Shown: piece after piece, positions 1 through 7,136 of the stretch
How the letters are laid out: each line of letters starts with the position of its first letter
How positions within the stretch are numbered: position 1 is the stretch's first letter
Origin: an uncultured Desulfobacterium sp.
Lineage (GTDB): Bacteria; Desulfobacterota; Desulfobacteria; Desulfobacterales; Desulfobacteraceae
Direction: 5' to 3'
Assembly (NCBI GenBank): GCA_937124525.1
Contig: CAKZLA010000544.1
Coordinates: 1-32,312 of the forward strand
Length of the DNA stretch: 32,312 bases
Made by a program: the position numbers and the translations under genes
Notes under the pieces: model-generated
Told to the model about the DNA's origin: nothing
What the model saw: only the letters and a program-made list of their open reading frames with translations
The model's database searches: none

Positions 1-601
1 TGGTGTAAAGCAATTGAGTTTCACTCAGGTGATGTTTTGACAATCGATCCAGAATTTCCCAGCCAGAAGCCCCATCGGTGCGGGTGACAATGGTACCAAT
101 GGTGCGGCACTTTCTTTTCACCAGGGCCGCCGAAGCGGTCTCCACCGCCTGAATGGTTTCATCAACGGTTCTCCCCTGGGAACCGGCCACCAACAGCACC
201 GAGGCAGAAAGATTTTTACTGATCTCTGCATTGATGTCAAAGTCAAAATCCGAGGAGGTACTCAAAGAATCAGTGCCCTCGCACACCACAAAGTCACACC
301 GGGATTTCAATGAATTATAGCGGTTAATGATAATTTCAAACACCTCTTCCTGTCGACCGTGGGAGGCAAGATCTGTGGCCTCCTCCGTGGTCAAACCGTA
401 CATTTGATCCAGGGGGATTCCAAGGTTAAAACAGGCAGTCATGAGGTGAAGATCTTTATTCACACCATATTTTTCCTGAACAATGGGTCGAAAAAAACCC
501 ACCTTATCAATCTTACGGGACAGCAGCTCCATAACACCCAGAGCCACAACGGTTTTTCCGCTGCGTGGTCCAGTGGCGCTGATATACAAATTGTTGGTCA
601 T
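1..601 (-). CDS. pta: Phosphate acetyltransferase, N-terminal part (cut by window edge)
   Basis: The first 200 residues are visible; the gene runs off the left edge. Pta converts acetyl-CoA and phosphate to acetyl phosphate and CoA in the cytoplasm. The protein starts MTNNLYISATGPRSGKT, a P-loop-like start typical of the long Pta form, whose N-terminus is a BioD/cobyrinic-acid-synthase-like P-loop domain. It continues through segments that match the long form in order: VGFFRPIV near residue 38, VVCEGTD near 117, and the ILLVAGSQG-like strand near 145. The catalytic PTA_PTB domain would lie to the left, outside the window. The start ATG is at 599-601. The gene upstream in the same direction is the 563-aa protein at 773-2464, but a repeat lies in the 171-bp gap. 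In sulfate reducers Pta works with acetate kinase to activate or excrete acetate. Identity is by remembered similarity of the N-terminal domain; the catalytic domain was not seen. Confidence 0.85.
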   Translation of the reverse strand, partial: MTNNLYISATGPRSGKTVVALGVMELLSRKIDKVGFFRPIVQEKYGVNKDLHLMTACFNLGIPLDQMYGLTTEEATDLASHGRQEEVFEIIINRYNSLKSRCDFVVCEGTDSLSTSSDFDFDINAEISKNLSASVLLVAGSQGRTVDETIQAVETASAALVKRKCRTIGTIVTRTDGASGWEILDRLSKHHLSETQLLYT

Positions 602-640
602 GATATTTTTTTTTCATCCTAAGGGGTTATTTTGGCATCC

Positions 641-727
641 TTCAAAAATACTTTGCACTTTCTTAGAAAGTGCATCCCCCCATTTACAGGGCTTTTCCCC
701 AAAAGATTGAAAAGTACTTTTGGGGGC
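641..727 (+). repeat. MITE-like dispersed repeat, family B, copy 1
   Basis: This stretch is about 85% identical by eye to the reverse complement of 29355-29442. Shared blocks in order are ATCCTTCAAAA, a TACTTT segment, a C-rich block, GGGCTTTTCCCCAAAA and TACTTTTGGGG. Its ends form an imperfect inverted repeat (CAAAAATACTTT at 643-654 with AAAGTACTTTTG at 711-722). It also contains two perfect hairpins: GCACTTTC/GAAAGTGC (655-662/666-673) and CCCCAAAAG/CTTTTGGGG (697-705/717-725). It has no coding capacity. It sits between pta and the upstream gene. Confidence 0.75.
643..673 (-). terminator. Possible intrinsic terminator for the 773-2464 gene
   Basis: On the minus strand a perfect 8-bp stem (GCACTTTC, loop TAA, GAAAGTGC) is followed by AAAGTATTTTTG, a moderate U-tract. 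It lies about 100 nt downstream of the 563-aa gene and 54 nt before the pta start. It is part of the repeat, so it may be a passenger structure. If active, it would separate pta from the upstream gene. Confidence 0.4.
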
Positions 728-772
728 ATATGAAGCATGCCGTTATTTTCTTTTAAAAGAGCTTGGGGACGA

Positions 773-2464
773 TCAAAAATCAACCTGCCCCATAATTTTT
801 TTCAGAATCACCATGGTAATCATGTAGGTGGGCCGTATCCCCTCCATGCCCATGGCCCCGGCGGCCAGGGTATTCCCGGTCATCAGGGGATTATCCGAGG
901 CATAATAGGCATAACGCACAGGCACGCCTGGCAAAATATTGCCCTTGATCACCGATGCGTTGATGGCCTTGTGATAATGCCCCCCTTCCATCTCCAACCC
1001 CACGGCATTCCAATCGGATTGAAACATCCCAAGAACATCTTTATTTTGCAAGGAAGTTCCCAGCACCGTGGCCATGGTTCCTCTGTGAACGGTGATATCC
1101 GCATCAAAATCCTCGGAGGTCAGATCATTGGCAAACAGGTAGTTATCCGAGGTCCCCTCCAGGACATGGGCCGTTGCCAGCATGATATCCCCTTTTTCGC
1201 CGGTGAGGGTCCCAGCTTTTCCCATGATGGAGATGGAGGCAAGGTTCAAAGGCCAGTTTCCGGAACTACCTTCTCCAGGTTTGAGCAATTGTTCCATCAA
1301 CTCAAAGGCCTGGACCCCAAATGCATAATCCATGACAAGAATCACCGGCATCTGTTTTCCAGACAAGGTGGCATCCAGCTTCAGCCCGGGATGACATGGA
1401 ACATCCACCAACAGGGCCGTATCAATGAGCTGACAATGGGTGTTGGAGCCTGATTCGTCAGGCAATTGCACAAGCCCCCGTTCTGCGGCAAAGGCCAGGA
1501 TGGTCTGGGTTTCATTTTTAATGGAATTAAAAAAATCATAGATATCAGAATCATCCATGGCCGGATTTTTCTGTGCCAGTGCCCCATACCCATACAACAC
1601 ATTGACCACGCTGTGCAGATTGGCACTGACAATGTGCAAGGGACGATCCTTAAGGCCCAGTTCAGCCAGGTGATTTTTGATCTTGCCTGCCCATAGCTTA
1701 CCATACTTTTGATGACCGATAATACCCATCAGAGAGGGGGCAAAATAGATCACCAGGGCATTTTCCCTGGCCACCCCCTCATTTTCAATGCGTTTGCCCA
1801 AATGATAAATCAAGGAAAAAAGACCTGTGTTGCTCTGGGATTCAATGCGATTCTTTTCCAGATATTCATAGGTCTCACGGGTTTCATGGTAGGGTCGTCC
1901 CAGAATAATGCTCAGGTTCCACAGGGCTGAATCCAACTCCCCCATGGTCAAGTCACCAATGCGATCCACCACCTTTTCAAGACGCTCCCATTCAATGCGG
2001 ATGTTTCCATAATCATCGTGCATTTTAAGATAAATTTTCTTGGCCTCAATATTGAGAAAGGTCATGTGGGTGATGATGTCGTAGATCTCACTGATCCCCC
2101 GGGAAACAATAAAACAAAATTCATGTTCACTGATCTGGTAGGAAACCCGTCTTCTTTTCAGGGGTTCAATGCGTTTAAAGGGGGTGTCTTCAAATTCATC
2201 CTCATCGGTGAGAATAATTTTGGTGCCTTTTTCCACCCCCTGGGGAAGGCGATCAATGACATACTCAAGCCCTTTTAATTCCACCACCTTTGCATCGTTC
2301 ATGGTGCCGTATATTTCCGGGCTCAAATCCCTTAAACACCCCTCAAGGGCCTTGCCGAATCGACCGGAAGGACGATAAAATCCCCTGATGGCAAGGGAAT
2401 CTGTAATAGTCTTAAACTCCCGAATGGCGACCCGGGCCCGCTGGGATTCTTTTAAATCTTCCAT
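773..2464 (-). CDS. Conserved protein with nucleoside-phosphorylase-like C-terminal domain
   Basis: This is a 563-aa soluble protein with no signal peptide or membrane segment. I associate it with an uncharacterised family (DUF6909-type) but cannot confirm this here. Residues 1 to about 330 are mostly helical and charged, with no motif I recognise. The C-terminal part, from about residue 375, carries features of purine nucleoside phosphorylase/AMP nucleosidase folds. These are GKAGTLTGEKGDIMLAT (compare the glycine-rich loop and GD-(I/V)-(V/M) strand), a later GLEMEGGHYHKAI resembling the EMEA/EMEG sugar-binding motif, and a substrate-loop-like YYASDNPL (compare the S-D segment near the C-terminus). 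A role in nucleotide or nucleoside handling is inference. It is transcribed toward pta with a repeat-filled gap. The start at 2464 has TCACTCTCCTTTG just upstream on the plus strand (AGGAGAG on the coding strand), a good ribosome binding site. Confidence 0.75.
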   Translation of the reverse strand: MEDLKESQRARVAIREFKTITDSLAIRGFYRPSGRFGKALEGCLRDLSPEIYGTMNDAKVVELKGLEYVIDRLPQGVEKGTKIILTDEDEFEDTPFKRIEPLKRRRVSYQISEHEFCFIVSRGISEIYDIITHMTFLNIEAKKIYLKMHDDYGNIRIEWERLEKVVDRIGDLTMGELDSALWNLSIILGRPYHETRETYEYLEKNRIESQSNTGLFSLIYHLGKRIENEGVARENALVIYFAPSLMGIIGHQKYGKLWAGKIKNHLAELGLKDRPLHIVSANLHSVVNVLYGYGALAQKNPAMDDSDIYDFFNSIKNETQTILAFAAERGLVQLPDESGSNTHCQLIDTALLVDVPCHPGLKLDATLSGKQMPVILVMDYAFGVQAFELMEQLLKPGEGSSGNWPLNLASISIMGKAGTLTGEKGDIMLATAHVLEGTSDNYLFANDLTSEDFDADITVHRGTMATVLGTSLQNKDVLGMFQSDWNAVGLEMEGGHYHKAINASVIKGNILPGVPVRYAYYASDNPLMTGNTLAAGAMGMEGIRPTYMITMVILKKIMGQVDF

Positions 2465-2610
2465 TCACTCTCCTTTGCTTTCCAATGGGCAACTGCTCCA
2501 TTTCCAGATGAAATCTCACCGGTTTAAAAAAACGACCATCAACAGCCGACAACCATGAAACCAAATTGTCGCTATCATACCATACGGATAAAACCAAGTC
2601 TTTAAATTTA

Positions 2611-2742
2611 AGTCAGGAGTTCACCAAGGAGATCCGTACCCCATTGCATGGAATTTTTTTGGTGGGCACGCCCCCCCATAACCATGAAAACGACCATGGA
2701 AAAAAATTTGCAAGCGGGTATTCAAACGGATGGGGTATATAA
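2611..2742 (+). pseudogene. Histidine-kinase H-box remnant
   Basis: The 550-bp gap 2465-3014 has no convincing gene. One plus-strand frame, open from 2512 to the TAA at 2740-2742, reads SQEFTKEIRTPLHGIF at 2611-2658. EIRTPLHGI is the hallmark sequence following the phospho-accepting histidine of the HisKA domain (consensus F-x-x-x-x-SHEIRTPL). The SH dipeptide is TK here, so the phosphoryl-accepting histidine is gone. The frame loses kinase character and stops about 28 residues later, and no start or ATPase domain is present. I read it as a decayed fragment of a sensor kinase. The rest of the gap shows nothing definable. The neighbouring gene encodes a receiver-domain protein, but a functional link is speculation. 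Confidence 0.4.
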
Positions 2743-3014
2743 AGCCAAAAGACGGCTCAACAAATTGCCGGGGGCAGTCATTCCAAGGGGTAAGATGTGC
2801 AACTTAAGTACCCACACATATGTTTTTCAGTATTCAATGGATATATTGTTGATATCTCAGGGTTTTATTTTGAGGAATATATGCTCGGGTACTTATTTCA
2901 GGGAAAGGAGATGGGTGTTTGCCCACCTTGTCAGCAAAATAGCGGGGAGGTAGAGAGGAGGCCTTACCGGGCCATGGCACAGAAAATCACCATGACCCCA
3001 TAAAAAAAATAAAT

Positions 3015-3602
3015 TTAAAGATTAAGCCGTACCCAGTTCATGTCCTTGAGCAGGTCTTTGGTTATTTGAATGATCTCCTTGTTATCCGCCGGTTTCTCAA
3101 TAAAAGCATCTGCACCGGCCTCCATGATCTCAGACCGATTTTCCTTGGTGCTGTATCCCGTGAGAATCAAAATTTTGATGTGTGATGTGGACTCATTGGA
3201 TTTCAGAAAACGACACACCTCAAACCCATCCATTTTCGGCATGACAAGGTCAAGGATAATCAGGTCAGGATTAAACTCTTTGGATTTCACCCCGGCTTCA
3301 AAGCCATTCAGTGCTGTCTGAACTTCACATTTTTTCCGGGTGAACAGCTTTTGCAACCCCTGGACGATGAGGGGTTCATCATCAACGATGAGAATTCTGG
3401 GGGACGCGTCCAGCTGTCTGCTGATGTATTTAATGCCATGGCCCCTCAGTGCATCTTCCAAGTCACTTTTTGCAATTCTATGATGGCCACCAGGGGTTAC
3501 AAAACTTTTGATTTTACCGGCTTTGACCCAACGCCACATTGTCATCCGGGTTACACTGCAAAATTTTGCCGCCTGGGGTATTGTTAGAATTTCAGTATTC
3601 AT
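3015..3602 (-). CDS. MerR/excisionase-type HTH fused to a receiver domain
   Basis: 195 aa. Residues 6-52 (LTIPQAAKFCSVTRMTMWR through TPGGHHRI) form the excisionase/MerR-like winged helix-turn-helix used to bind DNA. Residues 69-187 form a CheY-like receiver with the full acidic pocket: D74/D75 in LIVDDEP, phospho-acceptor D108 in LIILDLVMPKMDG, T138 in ILTGY and K160 in FIEKP. The order (DNA-binding domain first, receiver last) is the reverse of OmpR- or NarL-type regulators. The protein is probably a phosphorylation-controlled DNA-binding regulator or a localisation adaptor. No partner kinase is adjacent; only a degraded H-box fragment lies 270 bp away. Upstream on the coding strand is a small palindrome, CAGGT-5-ACCTG (3687-3701), possibly an operator. 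The start ATG at 3602 matches the beginning of the HTH domain. Confidence 0.88.
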   Translation of the reverse strand: MNTEILTIPQAAKFCSVTRMTMWRWVKAGKIKSFVTPGGHHRIAKSDLEDALRGHGIKYISRQLDASPRILIVDDEPLIVQGLQKLFTRKKCEVQTALNGFEAGVKSKEFNPDLIILDLVMPKMDGFEVCRFLKSNESTSHIKILILTGYSTKENRSEIMEAGADAFIEKPADNKEIIQITKDLLKDMNWVRLNL

Positions 3603-3884
3603 ATCGCTTATCTTCCTCTTTCCGTTAAAATTTATAAAAATTAAGGGCCTGGCTCAAAAGAGCATATGGCAGGGTAACACTTTTGCCAGGTTTTCCACCT
3701 GTGTTATAGAGTCTAATACTTTGATCTTTAATGAAATAAGCCCTGCAAGAGAGATGAAAAATTATCAAAAAATATTACCCTGTTTTGAACCAGGCCAAAT
3801 TAAGACATGCTTCATTTTCAGCACATCTGCCTATTGGCCTGTACGGCTCACCACTTTTAGGAATTACTTTCCACAACCACTGTC
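3603..3884. other. Intergenic region with small inverted repeats
   Basis: No gene is seen. It contains GCTC-AAAA-GAGC (3652-3663), CCTGGC/GCCAGG (3648-3653/3685-3690) and CAGGT/ACCTG (3687-3691/3697-3701), all 50-100 bp upstream of the HTH-receiver gene and therefore plausible regulator sites. Nearer pgi, the minus strand reads CCTG-8-CAGG followed within 5 nt by ATTTTTTG. That is at best a weak terminator for pgi. Confidence 0.35.
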
Positions 3885-5546
3885 TCACATGTCCTGGGCC
3901 ACCATGCCTTTAAAGGCATTGATCAGCCCATTGGTGGATGAATCATGACTCGTCACACGATCCGGAGTTCCCAGTTCCGGAAAAATTTTCCGGGCAAGAT
4001 CTTTACCAAGCTCCACCCCCCACTGATCAAAGGAAAAAATATTCCAGATGACCCCCTGGGTAAAAATTTTATGTTCATACATGGCAATAAGACTGCCAAG
4101 GGTCTGGGGGGTCAACTGTTTGAATAATATGGAGTTGGTGGGACGGTTTCCCTGGAACACACGATGGGGAGCCAAGGCTTCCAGAGTTAAAGGATCACCA
4201 CCTGCATCTTCCATTTCCCGGAGCACCGTCTGTTCATCCTTTCCAGATAAAAGCGCTTCGGTCTGGGCAAAAAAATTAGACAACAGAATTTCATGGTGCT
4301 GACCCATGGGATTGTGAGTCAGGGCCGGTGCCAGAAAATCTGCCGGGACCATGCGACTTCCCTGGTGGATCAGCTGATAAAAGGCATGTTGCCCATTGGT
4401 GCCAGGCTCCCCCCAGATGATGGGTCCTGTGTGGTAAGCAACCTTGTCGCCACTACGATCGGTACTTTTCCCATTACTTTCCATGTTGGCCTGCTGAAAA
4501 TAGGCCGGAAACCGATGCATGTATTGATCATAGGGTAATATGGCTTCGGTGTGGGCACCAAAAAAATTATTATACCAGATACCGATCAAGGCCAGCACCA
4601 CGGGAATATTTTTTTCCAGGGGAGCTGTGCGAAAATGGTCATCCATTTCATGGGCTCCCCGGAGCAGCGCTTCAAAATGGTCGTATCCCACATAGCAGAC
4701 AATGGAAAGACCAATGGCGGACCACAGAGAATAGCGCCCCCCCACCCAGTCCCAGAATTCAAATCGATTGGCAGGAGAAATACCAAAGGCTTCCACCGCC
4801 GCCGCATTGGTGGAGATGGCCACAAAATGTTTTTCAATGTGTGCCTCATCCCCGGCATGGCCCAAAAACCATTTCCGGGCGGAATGGGCATTGGTCATGG
4901 TCTCCTGGGTGGTGAAGGTCTTGGAGGCCACCAGGAACAGCGTGGTTTCAGGATCTATTTTTTTCAATGTTTCTGCCAGGTGGGTACCGTCAATATTAGA
5001 AACAAAATAGGCGCTCACCCCTTTTCTGGCAAAGGGGGTAAGACACTCTGTCACCATGAGGGGCCCCAGATCAGACCCGCCAATGCCGATATTGACAAAG
5101 GTATTGATGGCCTTTCCTGTATATCCCCTCAGCTTACCCGAATCAATGTCCCGGGAAAACTGTTTCATTTTCGATAAAACCCGGTTCACTCCGGGCATCA
5201 CATCCTGTCCCTGCAGCAGCACGGGAGAATTGCCTCTGTTCCTCAGGGCAGTGTGAAGCACTGCCCGGTTTTCCGTTGCGTTGATCACATCCCCGGAAAA
5301 CATTTTATCAATGGCCCCGGACAGATCCACCCGCCGGGCAAGGGCCATGAGCAGTACCAAGGTTTGTTCCGTGATAATATTCTTGGAAAAGTCCACCAAA
5401 ATATCGTTGAACCAAAGGGAAAAAACATGAAATCGCCGAAGATCCTGGGAAAAAAGGTCTTTCATGTGCACCGACCTCATCTTCTGGAAATGTAATTCCA
5501 GTTGTCGCCATTCATCTGTCTGTATGGGGGATATGGTATTAAGCAC
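3885..5546 (-). CDS. pgi: Glucose-6-phosphate isomerase
   Basis: 553 aa, close to the 549 aa of the Escherichia coli enzyme. It interconverts glucose 6-phosphate and fructose 6-phosphate in the cytoplasm. Family landmarks are in order: [16 protein letters not shown] (phosphosugar-binding SIS motif), [16 protein letters not shown], the first signature around [26 protein letters not shown], the [11 protein letters not shown] segment carrying the catalytic Glu and His, and the C-terminal signature [12 protein letters not shown]. All are intact. The start at 5546 gives a normal N-terminus. The gene stands alone: the HTH-receiver gene is downstream in the same direction, and upstream is a MITE-like element whose inner edge is only 28 bp from the start codon. 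That element could form part of the transcript leader or carry the promoter. Confidence 0.97.
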   Translation of the reverse strand: MLNTISPIQTDEWRQLELHFQKMRSVHMKDLFSQDLRRFHVFSLWFNDILVDFSKNIITEQTLVLLMALARRVDLSGAIDKMFSGDVINATENRAVLHTALRNRGNSPVLLQGQDVMPGVNRVLSKMKQFSRDIDSGKLRGYTGKAINTFVNIGIGGSDLGPLMVTECLTPFARKGVSAYFVSNIDGTHLAETLKKIDPETTLFLVASKTFTTQETMTNAHSARKWFLGHAGDEAHIEKHFVAISTNAAAVEAFGISPANRFEFWDWVGGRYSLWSAIGLSIVCYVGYDHFEALLRGAHEMDDHFRTAPLEKNIPVVLALIGIWYNNFFGAHTEAILPYDQYMHRFPAYFQQANMESNGKSTDRSGDKVAYHTGPIIWGEPGTNGQHAFYQLIHQGSRMVPADFLAPALTHNPMGQHHEILLSNFFAQTEALLSGKDEQTVLREMEDAGGDPLTLEALAPHRVFQGNRPTNSILFKQLTPQTLGSLIAMYEHKIFTQGVIWNIFSFDQWGVELGKDLARKIFPELGTPDRVTSHDSSTNGLINAFKGMVAQDM

Positions 5547-5574
5547 AACACCTCGCTTTAAATATATTTTATTC

Positions 5575-5705
5575 GTAAATATTTAGGTCAGCACCCCATA
5601 TTCACCTGTTTTGGCCTGCTCACATAGCATTAGTATGCTACGCAGTCCCAACAGGTGAATATGGGGCACTGGCCAAACATTTACATTACCAACCCGAATA
5701 TTTAC
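5575..5705. mobile_element. 131-bp MITE-like nested inverted-repeat element
   Basis: The ends are a 14-bp imperfect terminal inverted repeat: GTAAATATTTAGGT (5575-5588) against the complement of 5692-5705, GTAAATATTCGGGT, with 12 of 14 matching. Inside is a perfect 17-bp inverted repeat, CCCCATATTCACCTGTT (5594-5610) with 5650-5666. Inside that are CTGC/GCAG (5616-5619/5642-5645) and TAGCAT-TAGT-ATGCTA (5625-5640). The whole unit folds into one long hairpin. It has no open reading frame, which fits a non-autonomous element or REP-type repeat. No second copy is in this window. It abuts the 5' side of pgi. Confidence 0.65.
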
Positions 5706-6250
5706 TTTTATCCACTGGATAATCCAGTTATCTGAGCCAATAACCAAGATAACCCACAAATCCATAGCCCATCAACTGCAAGATTGAGGAACATCCGTTT
5801 ATACAAATGCTTATATGAAACAACCGTTAAGAGATGTCCTGGAGCCGCACGCAACAACCATGGCCAATGCCATCCTCTTTTGCTGTTACATTTAACCACA
5901 CATTCTTTATAATTTCAACATGTTATTGAAAAATAATTATTTTTTTTCAAAACTCCTTGAATTTACAACATAAAATACAATAACAAACCACCACAATACA
6001 CAGGTTATTTGGGGCACATGCATGTACCAATCACCCATTTTAAAACCACTCTCCCTGGATCAAAAAAATCAGGCCACAGTACCCAGGCAATGGTGATTGT
6101 ACTTTTTGCAAACCCAAAGCGTCATTTATCGATAAAAGCACAACATTCCAGTTGACGATCCCGAGTTTTTCACATAAAAAGCAGGTACTGAGCATTGGGG
6201 ACTGGGTTTTTGGTGCTGGGTGCCGGAGGATAGCGAACCTTACTTTTTCA
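5706..6250. other. AT-rich intergenic DNA, mostly featureless
   Basis: There is no supportable gene here; the short open frames have no domain character. A perfect palindrome ACTGGAT-A-ATCCAGT lies at 5714-5728, just outside the MITE-like element. A possible -35/-10 pair, TTGACG (6152-6157) and TAAAAA (6175-6180) with a 17-nt spacer, points toward the GntR gene but is weak at the -10 and 200 nt away. Confidence 0.3.
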
Positions 6251-6281
6251 TTGACACCCCCCCATCTCTTGGGTCTATTAT
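6251..6281 (+). promoter_or_regulatory. Candidate sigma-70 promoter for the GntR gene
   Basis: TTGACA at 6251-6256 and TATTAT at 6276-6281 have strong hexamers but a 19-nt spacer, 2 nt longer than ideal. It lies 100 nt before the chosen start of the GntR regulator. Autoregulation is common in this family, but I could not find a clear FadR-type operator here. Confidence 0.4.
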
Positions 6282-6380
6282 TAAGAATTTGCCTGAAAGG
6301 GGCGTATATGAACAGGATTTGTAATAATTCAAAAAAACACACAGAACATGACAGCGGGCATTAAGATCAAAGGGGAAAAA

Positions 6381-7115
6381 ATGAAATTTGATGCAGTTCA
6401 CATCAATTCTGCACCGGAACTTTTGGTAAAAGAAATTATCAAGCAGATTCAATCCAGACACCTTAAGCCCGGAGATGGCCTGCCCTCCCAACGTGCCCTT
6501 GCAAAAATGTTCAAGGTAGGTCTGGGGTCAGTGCGGGAGGCCATAAAAATTCTCAATGTAATGGGCTACATCCATGTCATCAGGGGTAAAGGTACTTATA
6601 TCTCAGAAACCGCCCTTGACACCGATGCACACTCATCCAGGCTGGAAAAAGCCTTTAAAGTGGTTTCCCTGGCAGAACTTATGAAAGCCAGGGAAATTCT
6701 TGAGTGTGAAGCTGCCGGTATCGCAGCAGAGCTCAGAGACAGAGAGGCCATTTCCCAGTTGAAACGCATTGGAGAAGAGATGAATTTTTCCAATAAGGAT
6801 ACGGATCTCTATTATAAAATTGATTTTAACTTCCACATGGCCGTGGCAGATGCCACCCATAACAAGGCCATCATCGAGCTTGTCAAAATCCTTGTGGACA
6901 AAGCCCATGAACACGTGGGCCTCATGGATGGCTCCTTGAGCATATCCACGCCCTTTAATGCCCACACAGCAATCATAACTGCAAAGAATGTCATTGATGC
7001 CATTGAAGTAGGAGATGGAAACAGGGCCAGAAAAGAGATGCATGACCATCTGAACATCGTCAAAACCAACCTGCACAATGAATTTCCGGGAACCACCCCC
7101 ATAGAAACCCCTTGA
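6381..7115 (+). CDS. FadR-subfamily GntR transcriptional regulator
   Basis: 244 aa. Residues about 10-75 are the GntR winged helix-turn-helix (LKPGDGLPSQRALAKMF, then VGLGSVREAIKILNVMGY and the wing VIRGKGTYI). Residues about 92-230 are the all-helical FCD ligand-binding domain. It has the usual metal/ligand positions: an aspartate in DFNFHMAVA with its histidine, then later histidines in NAHTAI and in DHLNIV. Such proteins are usually repressors released by a carboxylate such as lactate, glucarate or an acyl-CoA; the ligand here cannot be told. I prefer the ATG at 6381 (AGGGG 5 nt upstream) over an in-frame ATG at 6348 with no ribosome binding site. It converges with the sigma-54 activator (21 bp apart). 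Its target is not obvious from the neighbourhood. Confidence 0.92.
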   Translation: MKFDAVHINSAPELLVKEIIKQIQSRHLKPGDGLPSQRALAKMFKVGLGSVREAIKILNVMGYIHVIRGKGTYISETALDTDAHSSRLEKAFKVVSLAELMKAREILECEAAGIAAELRDREAISQLKRIGEEMNFSNKDTDLYYKIDFNFHMAVADATHNKAIIELVKILVDKAHEHVGLMDGSLSISTPFNAHTAIITAKNVIDAIEVGDGNRARKEMHDHLNIVKTNLHNEFPGTTPIETP

Positions 7116-7136
7116 TGCCCCGAACCCACACAACGC

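Noticed and set aside
737..1453. 238-codon plus-strand frame opposite the 563-aa gene
   Set aside because: It is antisense to a well-supported gene, rich in His/Gly as expected of a shadow frame, with no domain.
2648..3003. Plus-strand open frames downstream of the H-box remnant
   Set aside because: They are in different frames from the kinase-like segment, have no domain character and end without context; likely chance frames.
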